Origin: Rhodanobacter spathiphylli B39
GTDB taxonomy: Bacteria > Pseudomonadota > Gammaproteobacteria > Xanthomonadales > Rhodanobacteraceae
Reading direction: 5' to 3'
DNA length: 64,000 nucleotides
Assembly: GCF_000264295.1 (NCBI RefSeq)
Contig: NZ_AJXT01000043.1
Coordinates: 86,242-150,241, forward strand
The position numbers were made by a program, and so were the translations under genes. Every line of letters begins with the position of its first letter. Position 1 is the stretch's first letter. Below the pieces are notes generated by a model. That model worked only from the letters and a program-made list of their open reading frames with translations. It was not told the origin of the DNA and did no database searches. Shown here in pieces: positions 31,861 through 40,710 of this stretch.

Positions 31861-32634
31861 ATGAAAGGGAAGTTCGCTGTCGTGTTGTTGATCGCCACAC
31901 TGTCAACGCCCTGCCCCTTTCAGCGCGTCTCGGCCGAACAGCCTGCCGCCCGGGAATGGCGCGCCGAAGTCGCGCTTGACGTGGATCAGGCCGGACAGGT
32001 CGTTGCGGTGGAGCTGCCGGACACGATCCCCGATGTTCTCGCGACATCGGCGCGCGAGGTGATATCCCGCTGGCGCTTCAAACCCGTACTCGTCGACGGC
32101 CACGCGGTGAGCGCCCGGACCTATGCGCGCGTAAAGGTGCAGGTCGTCAAGCGCGAGGCCGGCACCTTTGGGGTGCAGGTGGTGTATAGCTCGAACGGTC
32201 CCCGGGTGAAGCCATCCGTCACACCCTACTATCCGCTTCGGGAAACCAATCATGGTGAGGGCAGCCTGCTCATGGAGGCGACCGTGAAGCCCGATGGTCG
32301 AATCGAGGACATCAAGGTGGTGGAATCTCACTTCAGTGGTCCGCGCAAGGGGCTCTTCAGCCGGTCTGCCGAACAGGCCGTGAAGCAGTGGCAGGCCGAC
32401 CCCGAATACGTCGACGGCCGCCCGGTGGCAACACGCATCCAGTTGCCGATGAAGTTCTGCCTGGGGCGCGATGGTGGCTGCAAAGAGCGAGTGCAACCGC
32501 TGAAGCTGCTGCGTCATGCGGAGACCGATCTCGCCTTGTCCTCGCAACCGCTCGGGGAAGCTGTCGCGCTGGACAGTCCTCTGCAGCCGTCCGCGATCAG
32601 TGCTGACGGACAACCGTTGAGCACCGGCAACTGA
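31861..32634 (+). CDS. Secreted protein with two TonB C-terminal-like domains
   Basis: A 257-residue protein with a signal peptide (about 1-25) and two repeats of the TonB C-terminal pattern: EVALDVDQAGQVVAVELPD ending WRFKPVLVDGHAVSAR, and LMEATVKPDGRIEDIKVVE ending WQADPEYVDGRPVATR. Unlike TonB it lacks a retained membrane anchor and a Pro-rich spacer, so it is unlikely to energise transport itself. The ATG at 31861 follows a GGCGGGA site; an ATG at 31855 is too close to it. Confidence 0.7.
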   Translation: MKGKFAVVLLIATLSTPCPFQRVSAEQPAAREWRAEVALDVDQAGQVVAVELPDTIPDVLATSAREVISRWRFKPVLVDGHAVSARTYARVKVQVVKREAGTFGVQVVYSSNGPRVKPSVTPYYPLRETNHGEGSLLMEATVKPDGRIEDIKVVESHFSGPRKGLFSRSAEQAVKQWQADPEYVDGRPVATRIQLPMKFCLGRDGGCKERVQPLKLLRHAETDLALSSQPLGEAVALDSPLQPSAISADGQPLSTGN

Positions 32635-32681
32635 GGATGGGGTTTCGAGGCTGAGAAAGCCCGGAGACGCGGCGTGACGCT

Positions 32682-32900
32682 TTAATCCCACGGCACCGAT
32701 TCGGCCAGCAGATCACGCAACTGCGCCTCGTCCATGTCCAGCAACTGCTGCTCGGCCAGGCGAAGGTTCTCCGCAGCCATGACGGTCTTGCGAACGGTCA
32801 GGTCGCCGGCGTGGGAGAACACCAGCAGCATGTTGCCGTAGGACGCGTCCAGCACCGCGACTTGCCATGGATTGCCGCTGGTATCGTCGAAACTGCGCAT
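32682..32900 (-). CDS. Small conserved hypothetical protein
   Basis: A 72-residue acidic protein starting MRSFDDTSGNPWQVAVLDAS and ending DLLAESVPWD. The Trp-Gln-Val-Ala strand pattern plus a C-terminal helical segment AEQQLLDMDEAQLRDLLAE looks like a compact domain seen in other Xanthomonadales (memory, not checked). It faces away from DUF1428. The TonB-domain gene converges on it. Function unknown. Confidence 0.65.
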   Translation of the reverse strand: MRSFDDTSGNPWQVAVLDASYGNMLLVFSHAGDLTVRKTVMAAENLRLAEQQLLDMDEAQLRDLLAESVPWD

Positions 32901-33038
32901 GAAGCCCGTTCCCGGCAAAGGTCGGGCCAGTATATCGACGGTGCAACGAAAGCCGCGCACGTGTCGATAATCCGAGCACCGGTTCGTCGCTGAAGTGAAG
33001 GCGGCCTTGTCGGCCCCCATTCCCGCAAGGAGACAACC

Positions 33039-33395
33039 ATGTCCTGGATCGATGGTTTCGTGATCGCCGTTCCCCACGCCAACCGCGCGCAATTCATCGA
33101 GCACGCCCGCACGTTCGACAGCATCTTCCTGGAATTCGGCGCCACCCGGGTGATGGAGTGCTGGGACGAGGACGTGCCCGATGGCAAGCTCACCGATTTC
33201 CGCCGCGCCGTGCAGGCACAGGCCGATGAAGCGGTGGTGTTTTCGTGGGTCGAATGGCCCGACAAGGCCACCCATGATGCCGGCATAGAAAAGTTCATGC
33301 AGGACCCGCGCATGGAAGCGGCCAGCGCCTGCCCCTTCGATGGCAAGCGCATGATCTTCGGCGGCTTCGTGCCGGTGGTCAGCCTGCCGGGCTGA
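33039..33395 (+). CDS. DUF1428 (YbaA-like) protein
   Basis: A 118-residue protein of the dimeric ferredoxin-like YbaA/DUF1428 family: MSWIDGFVIAVPHANRAQF, MECWDEDVPDGKLTDF, VVFSWVEWPDKATHDAG and KRMIFGGFVPV all match the family. Start confirmed by AAGGAGACAACC upstream. The molecular function of the family is not established. The last codons form one arm of a long hairpin. Confidence 0.92.
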   Translation: MSWIDGFVIAVPHANRAQFIEHARTFDSIFLEFGATRVMECWDEDVPDGKLTDFRRAVQAQADEAVVFSWVEWPDKATHDAGIEKFMQDPRMEAASACPFDGKRMIFGGFVPVVSLPG

Positions 33396-33403
33396 CCACC
33401 GGC
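33371..33403 (+). terminator. 14-bp perfect hairpin spanning the DUF1428 stop codon
   Basis: gccggtggtcagcc at 33371-33384 and its exact complement at 33390-33403 flank a 5-base loop; the TGA stop (33393-33395) lies in the right arm. No U tract follows. It may be a Rho-dependent or stabilising 3' structure. Confidence 0.6.
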
Positions 33404-33594
33404 GGGAACCGTCCGCGCTTGCCGGATGAGGTCGGGAGCCATCGCGCCGTCCGTGGCTACCGCCCCCATGCGCGTGACGCCTGCGCCCTGCCTTCACCCA
33501 CAGGGGCGATGATTCTGATAGCTTGCGACGGGACGCACGATGGTGATGACGCCCTTCTGCGCACACCACCGGACCCGACGACCACCGCAGGCAG

Positions 33595-34494
33595 ATGATT
33601 CCGACGCTTCCTCCACTCGCCGACGTGCTCGACCTGATGCCCGATGCCGTCTGCGTGGTCGATACCGAGGGACATCTGCTGTTCGTCAACGCGAGCTTCA
33701 AGCGCATCTTCGGCTACACCCCGGAGGAAGTGCTGGGCCGGCGCATCTTCGAGCTGGTTCACCCCGACGATCGCGCCGCCACCGCGGCGCAGGCCGAGCA
33801 GGTCATGGCGGGCCAGCTGCAGCTGCATTTCCGCAACCGCTACCTGCACAAGGACGGCCACAGCGTCGACATCCAGTGGTCGGCGCGCTGGCTGCCCCAG
33901 CATGGCGTGCGCATCGGCGTCGGCCGCGAGGTGACCGAGCTGCGCCGCCTGGAGCGTGAACTGGAGCACCGCGCCAACCACGATTCGCTGACCGGACTGG
34001 CCAACCGCGACCGCCTGCGCATCGAATTGCAGTCCGCGATCGATCACGCCAGGCAGACCGGTCACGGAGTGGCGGTGCTGTACCTGGATCTCGACGGCTT
34101 CAAGGACGTCAACGATCGCGGCGGCCACGATGCGGGCGACCATCTGTTGCGCGAGGTGGCCGCACGCCTGCAACAGGGTGTTCGCCAGGGTGACCTGGTG
34201 GCCCGGGTCGGTGGCGACGAGTTTGTCGCCCTGCTGCCCGGCTGCCGCGACGCACGAACCGCCCGGGCGGTAGCCGAAAGCCTGCGCGCACGCCTCACCG
34301 TTCCCTTCAGCCTGCCCGACGGCCTGTTCCGGCTGGACGCCAGCATCGGCATCGCCTGCTTTCCCGACGATGGAGCCAACGCGAAAGCCCTGCTGGCCCG
34401 GGCCGACCGCGCCATGTACGCGGTCAAGCACCAGCAGTCATCACGCGAAAACGGCCTCCGCGAGAGTGATGAAAGCAGCGCGGACGGCGACTGA
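33595..34494 (+). CDS. PAS-GGDEF diguanylate cyclase
   Basis: A 299-residue soluble protein: PAS domain (about 8-118, LMPDAVCVVDTEGHLLFVN and GYTPEEVLGRRIFELVHPDD) followed by GGDEF (about 130-285). The catalytic motif RVGGDEFVAL is intact, with LYLDLDGFKDVNDRGGHDAG and SIGIACFPDDG. It should synthesise c-di-GMP in response to a signal bound by the PAS domain. There is no membrane segment. The allosteric RxxD inhibitory site is not evident five residues before GGDEF. Confidence 0.92.
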   Translation: MIPTLPPLADVLDLMPDAVCVVDTEGHLLFVNASFKRIFGYTPEEVLGRRIFELVHPDDRAATAAQAEQVMAGQLQLHFRNRYLHKDGHSVDIQWSARWLPQHGVRIGVGREVTELRRLERELEHRANHDSLTGLANRDRLRIELQSAIDHARQTGHGVAVLYLDLDGFKDVNDRGGHDAGDHLLREVAARLQQGVRQGDLVARVGGDEFVALLPGCRDARTARAVAESLRARLTVPFSLPDGLFRLDASIGIACFPDDGANAKALLARADRAMYAVKHQQSSRENGLRESDESSADGD

Positions 34495-34614
34495 CCATCC
34501 ATCCCGCTGAACCGGTGACAGCCCCTGTCGGCGACGTCGAGCCGCGGATTACCCGGCGAGCCGCAAGGGGATTAGCATGATGGACCAGCCGCAGCCCGCG
34601 GCAAGGGGAAAATC

Positions 34615-35205
34615 ATGAAGATCCAGCTTTCGCTCGCCCGGGTACTTTCCTGCATGGCGCTGGTGGCGATGTCGCTGCCGGCGCAGGCTGCGGAGCCAGC
34701 CGCGGCTGCCGCCAGGACCTCGCCCACCACGACCTGGGTGTATCCGCTGATCCCGAAATTCGGTGGCGTGCATCCGCGCCCGGATGCCGACGCCCAGCCC
34801 GACCCCGCGGCCGACTACAAGATCCTCGTCGACGTGATTTCCACCGGCGCCGACAAGGGCAAGCCCTATGCCTCGCTGGAGCGCCTGGCGCGACTGGTGA
34901 ACCTGCTGGCCTACTCCGGGGTACCGCCGGAACGCATGCACATCGTGGCGGTGCTCGATCAACGCGCGGGCGCCGCGGGCCTGACCGACGCCGCCTCGCG
35001 CAAATATCTGAAGCAGGGCAATCCGAATCTGGAAATCCTGCACGCGCTGAAGAAGGCCGGCGTCAAGCTGCTCGTCTGCGGCCAGGCCCTGGCCGAACAC
35101 GGCGTCCAGGACAACGAGCTCGATCCAGCCGTCACCGTCACCCTGTCGGCGCTCACCGCGCCCGTCGTGTATGAGCAACAGGGCTACCACTACATGCAGT
35201 TGTAG
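34615..35205 (+). CDS. Periplasmic DsrE/DsrF-like protein
   Basis: A 196-residue protein with a signal peptide (about 1-25, ending PAQA) and a DsrE-like fold: ILVDVISTGADKGKPY, RLVNLLAYSGVPPERMHIVAVL, and KKAGVKLLVCGQALAEHG containing the single Cys typical of DsrE-like sulfur carriers. Start supported by AAGGGGAAAATC upstream. Exported DsrE-like proteins are common but their role is unknown. Confidence 0.82.
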   Translation: MKIQLSLARVLSCMALVAMSLPAQAAEPAAAAARTSPTTTWVYPLIPKFGGVHPRPDADAQPDPAADYKILVDVISTGADKGKPYASLERLARLVNLLAYSGVPPERMHIVAVLDQRAGAAGLTDAASRKYLKQGNPNLEILHALKKAGVKLLVCGQALAEHGVQDNELDPAVTVTLSALTAPVVYEQQGYHYMQL

Positions 35206-35247
35206 CCAGCGTCGGCAGGGGCATGGCGGGCGCGGCGTGCCTGCCCT

Positions 35248-36381
35248 TCAATCCAGTGGCCACGGCAACTGGCCGCGCACCCGTTCGGCGAGAGCCGGTT
35301 CGGGCTCCGCCTCGGCGGCAGGTCGCTGCCCGACGGGTTCGCCGTGTCGCCACCACGACTCCACCTCGCGATGTTCGGCAGGCTCGGCGGGTTGTCCCAG
35401 ACGTGGCAGGAACAGGCCGACGCCAAGCGGGTCGGCCAGTTTCAGCAGATCCTCGACGGGTTCGTCCCAGGCGTGCGTGGCCAGCGCGAACGTGCCCCAG
35501 TGCACCGGCATCAGCACGCCGCCGCCAAGCAGGCGGTGAGCCGCCAGCGCGTTGGCGGGGCCCAGGTGGATATCGCCCCAGGACGGATGGAACGCGCCCA
35601 CTTCGAGCATCACCAGGTCGAACGGGCCGAGCCGGTCGCGGATGGCTTCATACTCGGTGGTGAGCCCGGTGTCGCCGCTGAAGAACACCCGATGCCGGTC
35701 ACCGGCCATGACCATCGACGACCACAATGTCTGGTTGCGATCCTTCAGGCCACGGCCGGAAAAATGCTGCGATGGCGCCGCGGTGACGGTGAGCCCGGTG
35801 CCCGGCACGCGATGGCTTTGCCACCAGACCAGCTCGGTGATGCGCGACGGCGCGATGCCCCAGCTCTCGAGATGGGCGCCGACCCCGAGCGAGGTGACGA
35901 ACGGAACCTTCGACTTCGCCAGCGCGCGTATCGTCGGATAGTCCAGATGGTCGTAGTGGTCGTGCGAAATCACCACGGCGTCGATCGGCGGCAGCTCGCG
36001 CAAGCCGATCGGCACCGGCTGGAAGCGCCTGGGCCCCAGCAGGGTGAAGGGCGAGGCCCGCTGTCCCCACACCGGATCGGTGAGCACCCGAAAACCGTCG
36101 ATCTCCAGCAATACGGTGGAGTGGCCCAGCCAGGTAGCCCGCAAGCCGCTGGCCGGCTTTCTCGCCCAGCCGCTGCGCGGGTCCCGCGCAGGCAGCGGCG
36201 CGGGTGGCGTGCGGTTCTCGTCGCCACAGAAGAAATCCCGCAGCGTGGGCCGCGGCGCAGCCGGATCGCGCAGTCCCGGCAGGACCGGATGGATGTTGCG
36301 CAGGCGTTCGCCGTCCCACATCGGCAGCTCATGCAGCCGTTCCAGCCGTTCGCCCTGCGGCGGCTTGCCAAAGGACTTCAC
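35248..36381 (-). CDS. Metallo-beta-lactamase-fold hydrolase (NAPE-PLD/UlaG-like)
   Basis: A 377-residue cytoplasmic MBL-fold protein. The metal motif is ISHDHYDHLDYPT (HxHxDH), with WLGHSTVLLEIDG at the N-terminus, FSGDTGLT as the Asp ligand region and PVHWGTF near the end. The layout matches NAPE-hydrolysing phospholipase D and UlaG-type lactonases. I start at a GTG at 36381 with GGAG 8 bases upstream; a GTG at 36411 has no site. The Glu/Pro-rich tail (last 50 residues) is unusual. Confidence 0.87.
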   Translation of the reverse strand: MKSFGKPPQGERLERLHELPMWDGERLRNIHPVLPGLRDPAAPRPTLRDFFCGDENRTPPAPLPARDPRSGWARKPASGLRATWLGHSTVLLEIDGFRVLTDPVWGQRASPFTLLGPRRFQPVPIGLRELPPIDAVVISHDHYDHLDYPTIRALAKSKVPFVTSLGVGAHLESWGIAPSRITELVWWQSHRVPGTGLTVTAAPSQHFSGRGLKDRNQTLWSSMVMAGDRHRVFFSGDTGLTTEYEAIRDRLGPFDLVMLEVGAFHPSWGDIHLGPANALAAHRLLGGGVLMPVHWGTFALATHAWDEPVEDLLKLADPLGVGLFLPRLGQPAEPAEHREVESWWRHGEPVGQRPAAEAEPEPALAERVRGQLPWPLD

Positions 36382-36464
36382 GCGGCGTGCTCCGTCATCG
36401 CTGCCCTCCACGGCGGGTCGTCAACGAGCCGTCGATGACGGGCACGATCCTGCCGCCGAACCGC

Positions 36465-37295
36465 TCAGAACGCCGGGTGCGCCGGCCCGCTTTCCATGTG
36501 GAAGACCTGCCAGGTCTGCCGGCCCCAGTCGGTGGCGATCTTCTTTGCCTTGATGTAGCAGCCCTGCTTCCTGACCCAGGTCGCCGGATCGGTGCCGGCC
36601 TGGGCCTGGACCACGGCGCCGACGCGGGCAACGCCGAAATCCCATTTCAGCACCGCTTCGTCATTGACCGCCTTGGCCAGCGGATCGCCACGCTTCCAGC
36701 CGCTCGGCTTCTCGTGCGCCTGGATCGATTGCACGACGACACTCTCGAAGTCGGCCTTCGGCACCCAGTTGAGCACGATGAAGGTGGTGCGGGCCGTCTT
36801 CATGCCGGCCAGCGGATCCTCCACCGGCTTGCCCTGGACGATGCGGCTGGCCGCAAACGTGGTGACGAATCGCGGGCAGCCGCAACCGGCCTGGGTGCAG
36901 GCGCCGGCGCCGGGGTGCCTGTTGAAGCGATGGCCGCAGCGGCAGAGGTCGGCGACGTTGCGGTTGTCCGCCGTCGTCCTCATCTTCTGGTTCATCAGGC
37001 CATGCTCGGCCCGCTGCCAGTTCTCGCCGGCCTCACGGGTCTTGCCCGAGTTCAGCCATTCGAAATACGCCTCGCGCTCGGTGCGCTCGCGGTCCTTGGA
37101 GAACGTGGTCAGGTGCTTCTTGGAGAAGTTCTTGTCGAAGCGGATCGTGTAGCGCTCGCCATCCCAGTCGCTGAGCACCCACTCCTCGTCCGCCGTGGCC
37201 ACGCGGCTCAATCGCTCCAGGCCGGTGGTCGATTCGATGTATTTCTCATAGGACAGCAGGTCCGCCGCCGTCCAGGTATCCGAATGCTCGTGCAC
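36465..37295 (-). CDS. Hypothetical protein with zinc-knuckle-like Cys/His cluster
   Basis: A 276-residue soluble protein I cannot assign. Residues 118-140 hold a Cys/His cluster, CRCGHRFNRH followed by Cys133, Cys138 and Cys140 (spacing C-x-C-x-H-x4-H-x5-C-x4-C-x-C), which looks like a small zinc site. The rest is mixed helix/strand with a basic patch (NFSKKHLTTFSKDRER). It ends upstream of the MBL-fold gene on the same strand. Function unknown. Confidence 0.65.
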   Translation of the reverse strand: MHEHSDTWTAADLLSYEKYIESTTGLERLSRVATADEEWVLSDWDGERYTIRFDKNFSKKHLTTFSKDRERTEREAYFEWLNSGKTREAGENWQRAEHGLMNQKMRTTADNRNVADLCRCGHRFNRHPGAGACTQAGCGCPRFVTTFAASRIVQGKPVEDPLAGMKTARTTFIVLNWVPKADFESVVVQSIQAHEKPSGWKRGDPLAKAVNDEAVLKWDFGVARVGAVVQAQAGTDPATWVRKQGCYIKAKKIATDWGRQTWQVFHMESGPAHPAF

Positions 37296-37439
37296 CTTGC
37301 GCTCCCCGGTTCACTCCGAACCACGCTGTAAGATGCGCAAGCATCGCGCGCGGCGGAACCGGCTGCAATGGGCGTTCGGCGGAAGCTTGCGTGAGCCGGG
37401 GCCGCCTGCATCAGTGCGGCGGCCTGGTTGCCCGCGCCT

Positions 37440-37943
37440 TCAGTGCCCGCTGGTCGCCGCAGGCGCGGGTGCAGGCGCGGTCGCTGCCGGTGCGGCTTCC
37501 GTCTGCCCGGTGCCGGCGCACGCGCCCGGCGCCGCCGACTGATTGCCGACCACCATGGTGCAGGTCCAGCTGATGGTCCTGTTGGCGTTGTCGGCGGCGG
37601 GTTCCACCGGCAGCAGGACCAGCACCGGGTCGGGCTTGATGCCGGTGTTTCGCGTGGTCAGCGTGATCCGGCCGCCATCCGCCAGTTCGAGCTTGTCGAC
37701 GTATTCGCCGGGTGGGCCGGCGTTGTAGGCGAGGTCGCTCCGCGTGACATGGGCCAGGCCGCCCTTTGTCGTGGCGGCCTCCATGACGACCAGCTTGGGT
37801 GCATCGGCGGCCTTCATGGCCTCCTCGATATGGCCACGGGCGACCCGGTCGTGCCACGCGGGAATGGCGAACGCCGCCACCACGGCCAGGATCGCCAGGA
37901 CGACCAGGATGGTGACCAGTGAAATGCCTCGCTTCGTCTGCAT
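37440..37943 (-). CDS. Orphan type IV pilin-like protein lacking Glu5
   Basis: A 167-residue protein with a prepilin-like N-terminus MQTKRGISLVTILVVLAILA: short basic leader, Gly6 at the cleavage point, then a 20-residue hydrophobic helix, and an Ala/Pro-rich tail. Mature residue 1 is Ile and residue 5 is Thr where nearly all type IV pilins have Phe and Glu. The two Cys near the C-terminus (SWTCTM and PGACAG) could form the D-region disulfide. Start set by GGAGCAACCCC. No other pilus gene is near. Confidence 0.75.
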   Translation of the reverse strand: MQTKRGISLVTILVVLAILAVVAAFAIPAWHDRVARGHIEEAMKAADAPKLVVMEAATTKGGLAHVTRSDLAYNAGPPGEYVDKLELADGGRITLTTRNTGIKPDPVLVLLPVEPAADNANRTISWTCTMVVGNQSAAPGACAGTGQTEAAPAATAPAPAPAATSGH

Positions 37944-38200
37944 GGGGTTGCTCCGTCCATCTCCTCACTGCCGGCATGCGCCAGCGCCGGCGCCAACGAT
38001 GCTGGCAAGGGTGTGTGCGCGCCATGAAGACGGTGTTGCGGCGCCCGGTCCCCGGGCCGGAGGCCGGCGGGACGCGACACGGCCCCGTGTCGGCGCGTAC
38101 TTTCACCGTGGACATGCCGCGGCCCGGAGCTGTCGATCCGCCTGCACTTCGTTCGTCGCAGCAAGGAAGCATTCCCGCCACCTTCAGCCAGGAGAACCCC

Positions 38201-38680
38201 ATGCTCGCCAAGAACACCATTTGCGTCTGGTACGACGGCGCTGCCCTCGAGGCCGCCACGTTCTATGCCAGCACTTTCCCGGACAGCTCCGTGGGGGCGG
38301 TCCATCACGCGCCAGGCGATTATCCCGCCGGCAGGCAGGGCGATGTGCTGATGGTCGATTTCACGGTCATGGGCATCCCCTGCTTGGGCCTGAATGGCGG
38401 GCCGGGCATGCTGCACAACGAATCCTTCTCGTTCCAGGTGGCCACCGACGACCAGGCCGAGACCGATCGCCTGTGGAACGCGATCATCGACAACGGCGGC
38501 CAGGCCAGCGCCTGTGGCTGGTGCAAGGACAAGTGGGGAGTTTCCTGGCAGATCAGCCCCCGCATGCTGATCGCCGCGGTCACCCACCCCGACCCCGCCG
38601 TCGCGCGGCGCGCGTTCGAGGCGATGATGGAGATGGGCAAGATCGACATCGCCGCGATCGAAGCCGCCGTGCGCGGCTGA
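38201..38680 (+). CDS. PhnB-like VOC-family protein
   Basis: A 159-residue glyoxalase/bleomycin-resistance superfamily protein of the PhnB group: MLAKNTICVWYDGAALEAA, FYASTFPDSSVG, GIPCLGLNGGPG, SFSFQVATDDQAETDRLW and KDKWGVSWQISPRML are family hallmarks. Members are often misnamed 3-demethylubiquinone methyltransferase. Start set by AGGAGAACCCC. DUF1624 follows 2 bases later, so the two are probably co-transcribed. Substrate unknown. Confidence 0.85.
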   Translation: MLAKNTICVWYDGAALEAATFYASTFPDSSVGAVHHAPGDYPAGRQGDVLMVDFTVMGIPCLGLNGGPGMLHNESFSFQVATDDQAETDRLWNAIIDNGGQASACGWCKDKWGVSWQISPRMLIAAVTHPDPAVARRAFEAMMEMGKIDIAAIEAAVRG

Positions 38681-38682
38681 CC

Positions 38683-39903
38683 ATGGCGACGACCACCACG
38701 ATGCACAACCGGGGCCGGGCGGGCTCCGACCATCCTTCCGGCCGGTTCCGCATCGAATCGGTCGACCTGCTGCGCGGCGTCATCATCGTGATCATGGCGC
38801 TGGACCACGTGCACGATTTCTTCGGCGCGCCCGGCGCCAATCCCACCGACCTGGCCACCACCACGGCGCCGCTCTTCCTGACCCGCTGGATCACCCATTT
38901 CTGCGCACCGGTGTTCTTCCTGCTCACCGGTACCGGCGCCCGTCTTGCGCTGCAACGGCTGTCGAGGAACGAGCTGTCGCGCTTCCTGCTCACGCGCGGC
39001 TTGTGGCTGCTGTTCCTCGAAGTGGTCGTGATGCGTTTCGCGCTGCAGTTCAATCTCGACTATCAGGTAACCATCATCACCGTGTTGTGGGCACTGGGAT
39101 GGTCGATGATCGTGCTGGCCGGGCTGATCCATCTGCCGGACCGGGCGATCGTGGCGTTCGGCGTGATCCTGGTGGCTGGCCACAACCTGCTCGACGGCAT
39201 TCCGGCAACGGCCTTCGGCGATTTCGCCCCCTTGTGGTCGGTGCTGCATGCGCCGGGCTTTCTGATCAACACCCCGCGACATGGGGTGTTCATCGCCTAT
39301 CCGCTGATTCCCTGGCTGGGTGTGACCGCGCTGGGTTACACGCTGGGACAGGCGTATCGCTGGAGCGACGAGCGCCGCCGCGCACTGCTGCTTCGGCTCG
39401 GCGCCGGACTCGTCGCGGGCTTCGTGCTGCTGCGGCTGCTGAACGTGTACGGCGACCCGTTCCCCTGGTCGGTGCAGAAGTCGCCGCTGTGGACGCTGCT
39501 GTCCTTCCTCGATACCAACAAGTACCCGCCGTCGCTGCTGTTCCTGCTGATGACACTGGGCCCTGCCCTGCTGCTATTGCGCGTGTTCGACGTCGGCACT
39601 CCCCGCTGGCTGCGCCCCGCATTGACCATCGGCAAGGTGCCGCTGTTCTTCTACGTCCTGCATTTCTACCTGATCCACCTGCTGGCGGTGGCCGCCTGTT
39701 ACCTGCGTTTCGGCCACGTCGACGGCATGTTCCGGTCGCCGGACCTGGGGCACTTCCCGTTTACCGCGCCGGCGGGCTGGGCCGCTGGCCTGCCCGTGAT
39801 CTACCTGCTGTGGGGCGTCGTGGTGCTTGCCCTGTATCCGCTGTGTCGCTGGTATGCCGACATCAAGCGGCGACGCAAGGACTGGTGGCTCAGCTATCTC
39901 TGA
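38683..39903 (+). CDS. DUF1624 acyltransferase-like membrane protein
   Basis: A 406-residue protein with about ten membrane helices. IESVDLLRGVIIVIMALDHVHDFF near the N-terminus is the signature of the heparan-alpha-glucosaminide N-acetyltransferase-like / DUF1624 family, and PLFFYVLHFYLIHLLAVAACY carries the second His-containing helix. Relatives acylate sugars on the membrane. It starts 2 bases after the PhnB-like gene stop and likely depends on its translation. Confidence 0.85.
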   Translation: MATTTTMHNRGRAGSDHPSGRFRIESVDLLRGVIIVIMALDHVHDFFGAPGANPTDLATTTAPLFLTRWITHFCAPVFFLLTGTGARLALQRLSRNELSRFLLTRGLWLLFLEVVVMRFALQFNLDYQVTIITVLWALGWSMIVLAGLIHLPDRAIVAFGVILVAGHNLLDGIPATAFGDFAPLWSVLHAPGFLINTPRHGVFIAYPLIPWLGVTALGYTLGQAYRWSDERRRALLLRLGAGLVAGFVLLRLLNVYGDPFPWSVQKSPLWTLLSFLDTNKYPPSLLFLLMTLGPALLLLRVFDVGTPRWLRPALTIGKVPLFFYVLHFYLIHLLAVAACYLRFGHVDGMFRSPDLGHFPFTAPAGWAAGLPVIYLLWGVVVLALYPLCRWYADIKRRRKDWWLSYL

Positions 39904-39972
39904 GCATCACGACGATTTCCCGCCATCCACTCATGACACATGTGGCGTCATGCCATGACCAGGAGCCCCACC

Positions 39973-40626
39973 ATGATTCCCACCATCACTGCCTTTGCAG
40001 CGTCGCCCGATCGCGGCCGGGGACTGGCCCGCGACCTGCGCGTCCGCTGGGCGCTGGAAGAAGTCGGCCAGGCCTATGCAGTGCGGCTGGTGTCGTTCGC
40101 GGAGATGAAGCAGCCCGCGCATCTGGCGCTGCACCCATTCGGGCAGATTCCCACTTATGAAGAAGGCGAACTCGCCCTGTTCGAGTCGGGCGCCATCGTG
40201 TTCCACATCGCGCAGACACGTGCAGGCCTGCTGCCCGAAGGAACGAATGCCCGCGCCCGCGCGATCACCTGGATGTTCGCCGCGCTGAACACGGTGGAGC
40301 CGCCGCTGGTCGAGTTCAGCATGGCCAGGGTATTCGAACGCGACAAGCCCTGGTACGAGCAACGCCAGCCGATGCTCGAGGAGCGGGCGCGCAAGACGCT
40401 GGGCCTGCTGTCCAGCCGCCTGGGCGACGCCGACTGGCTCGACGGCGCATTCAGCGCAGGCGACCTGATGATGGCGGGCGTGCTGTTCCGGGCGAAGCCC
40501 ACGGGAATACTGGACGGCTATCCGAACCTCGCCGCCTACGTCGCCCGCGCCGAAGCACGGCCCGCGTTCAAGCAGGCATTTGCCGCACAGCTGGCCGTGT
40601 TCGAGAACGGCGTCGCAGCGGGCTGA
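39973..40626 (+). CDS. Glutathione S-transferase family protein
   Basis: A 217-residue soluble GST: N-domain with WALEEVGQAYAVRLVSF, HPFGQIPTYEEGELALFESGAIVFHIA (cis-Pro and Glu-Ser glutathione site), and a helical C-domain with DWLDGAFSAGDLMMAGVL. Start set by AGGAG 8 bases upstream. It converges with the MocR-type regulator gene (84 bases between stops). Substrate unknown. Confidence 0.87.
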   Translation: MIPTITAFAASPDRGRGLARDLRVRWALEEVGQAYAVRLVSFAEMKQPAHLALHPFGQIPTYEEGELALFESGAIVFHIAQTRAGLLPEGTNARARAITWMFAALNTVEPPLVEFSMARVFERDKPWYEQRQPMLEERARKTLGLLSSRLGDADWLDGAFSAGDLMMAGVLFRAKPTGILDGYPNLAAYVARAEARPAFKQAFAAQLAVFENGVAAG

Positions 40627-40710
40627 CCATCGTTCGTTCCGGGGCCCGCGCAACAGACGGCGGAGCCCGGGATGAACCAGCCAGCGCAAGCGCACCGGTT
40701 CCTGCAACCG

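Noticed and set aside
32682..33707. A 341-codon minus-strand frame reaching across DUF1428
   Set aside because: Only the last 72 codons look like protein; the rest is antisense to DUF1428. I kept the short gene starting at 32900.
35206..35247. Possible terminator between the DsrE-like and MBL genes
   Set aside because: The inverted repeat around gcaggggcat/gtgcctgcc is imperfect and has no T run.
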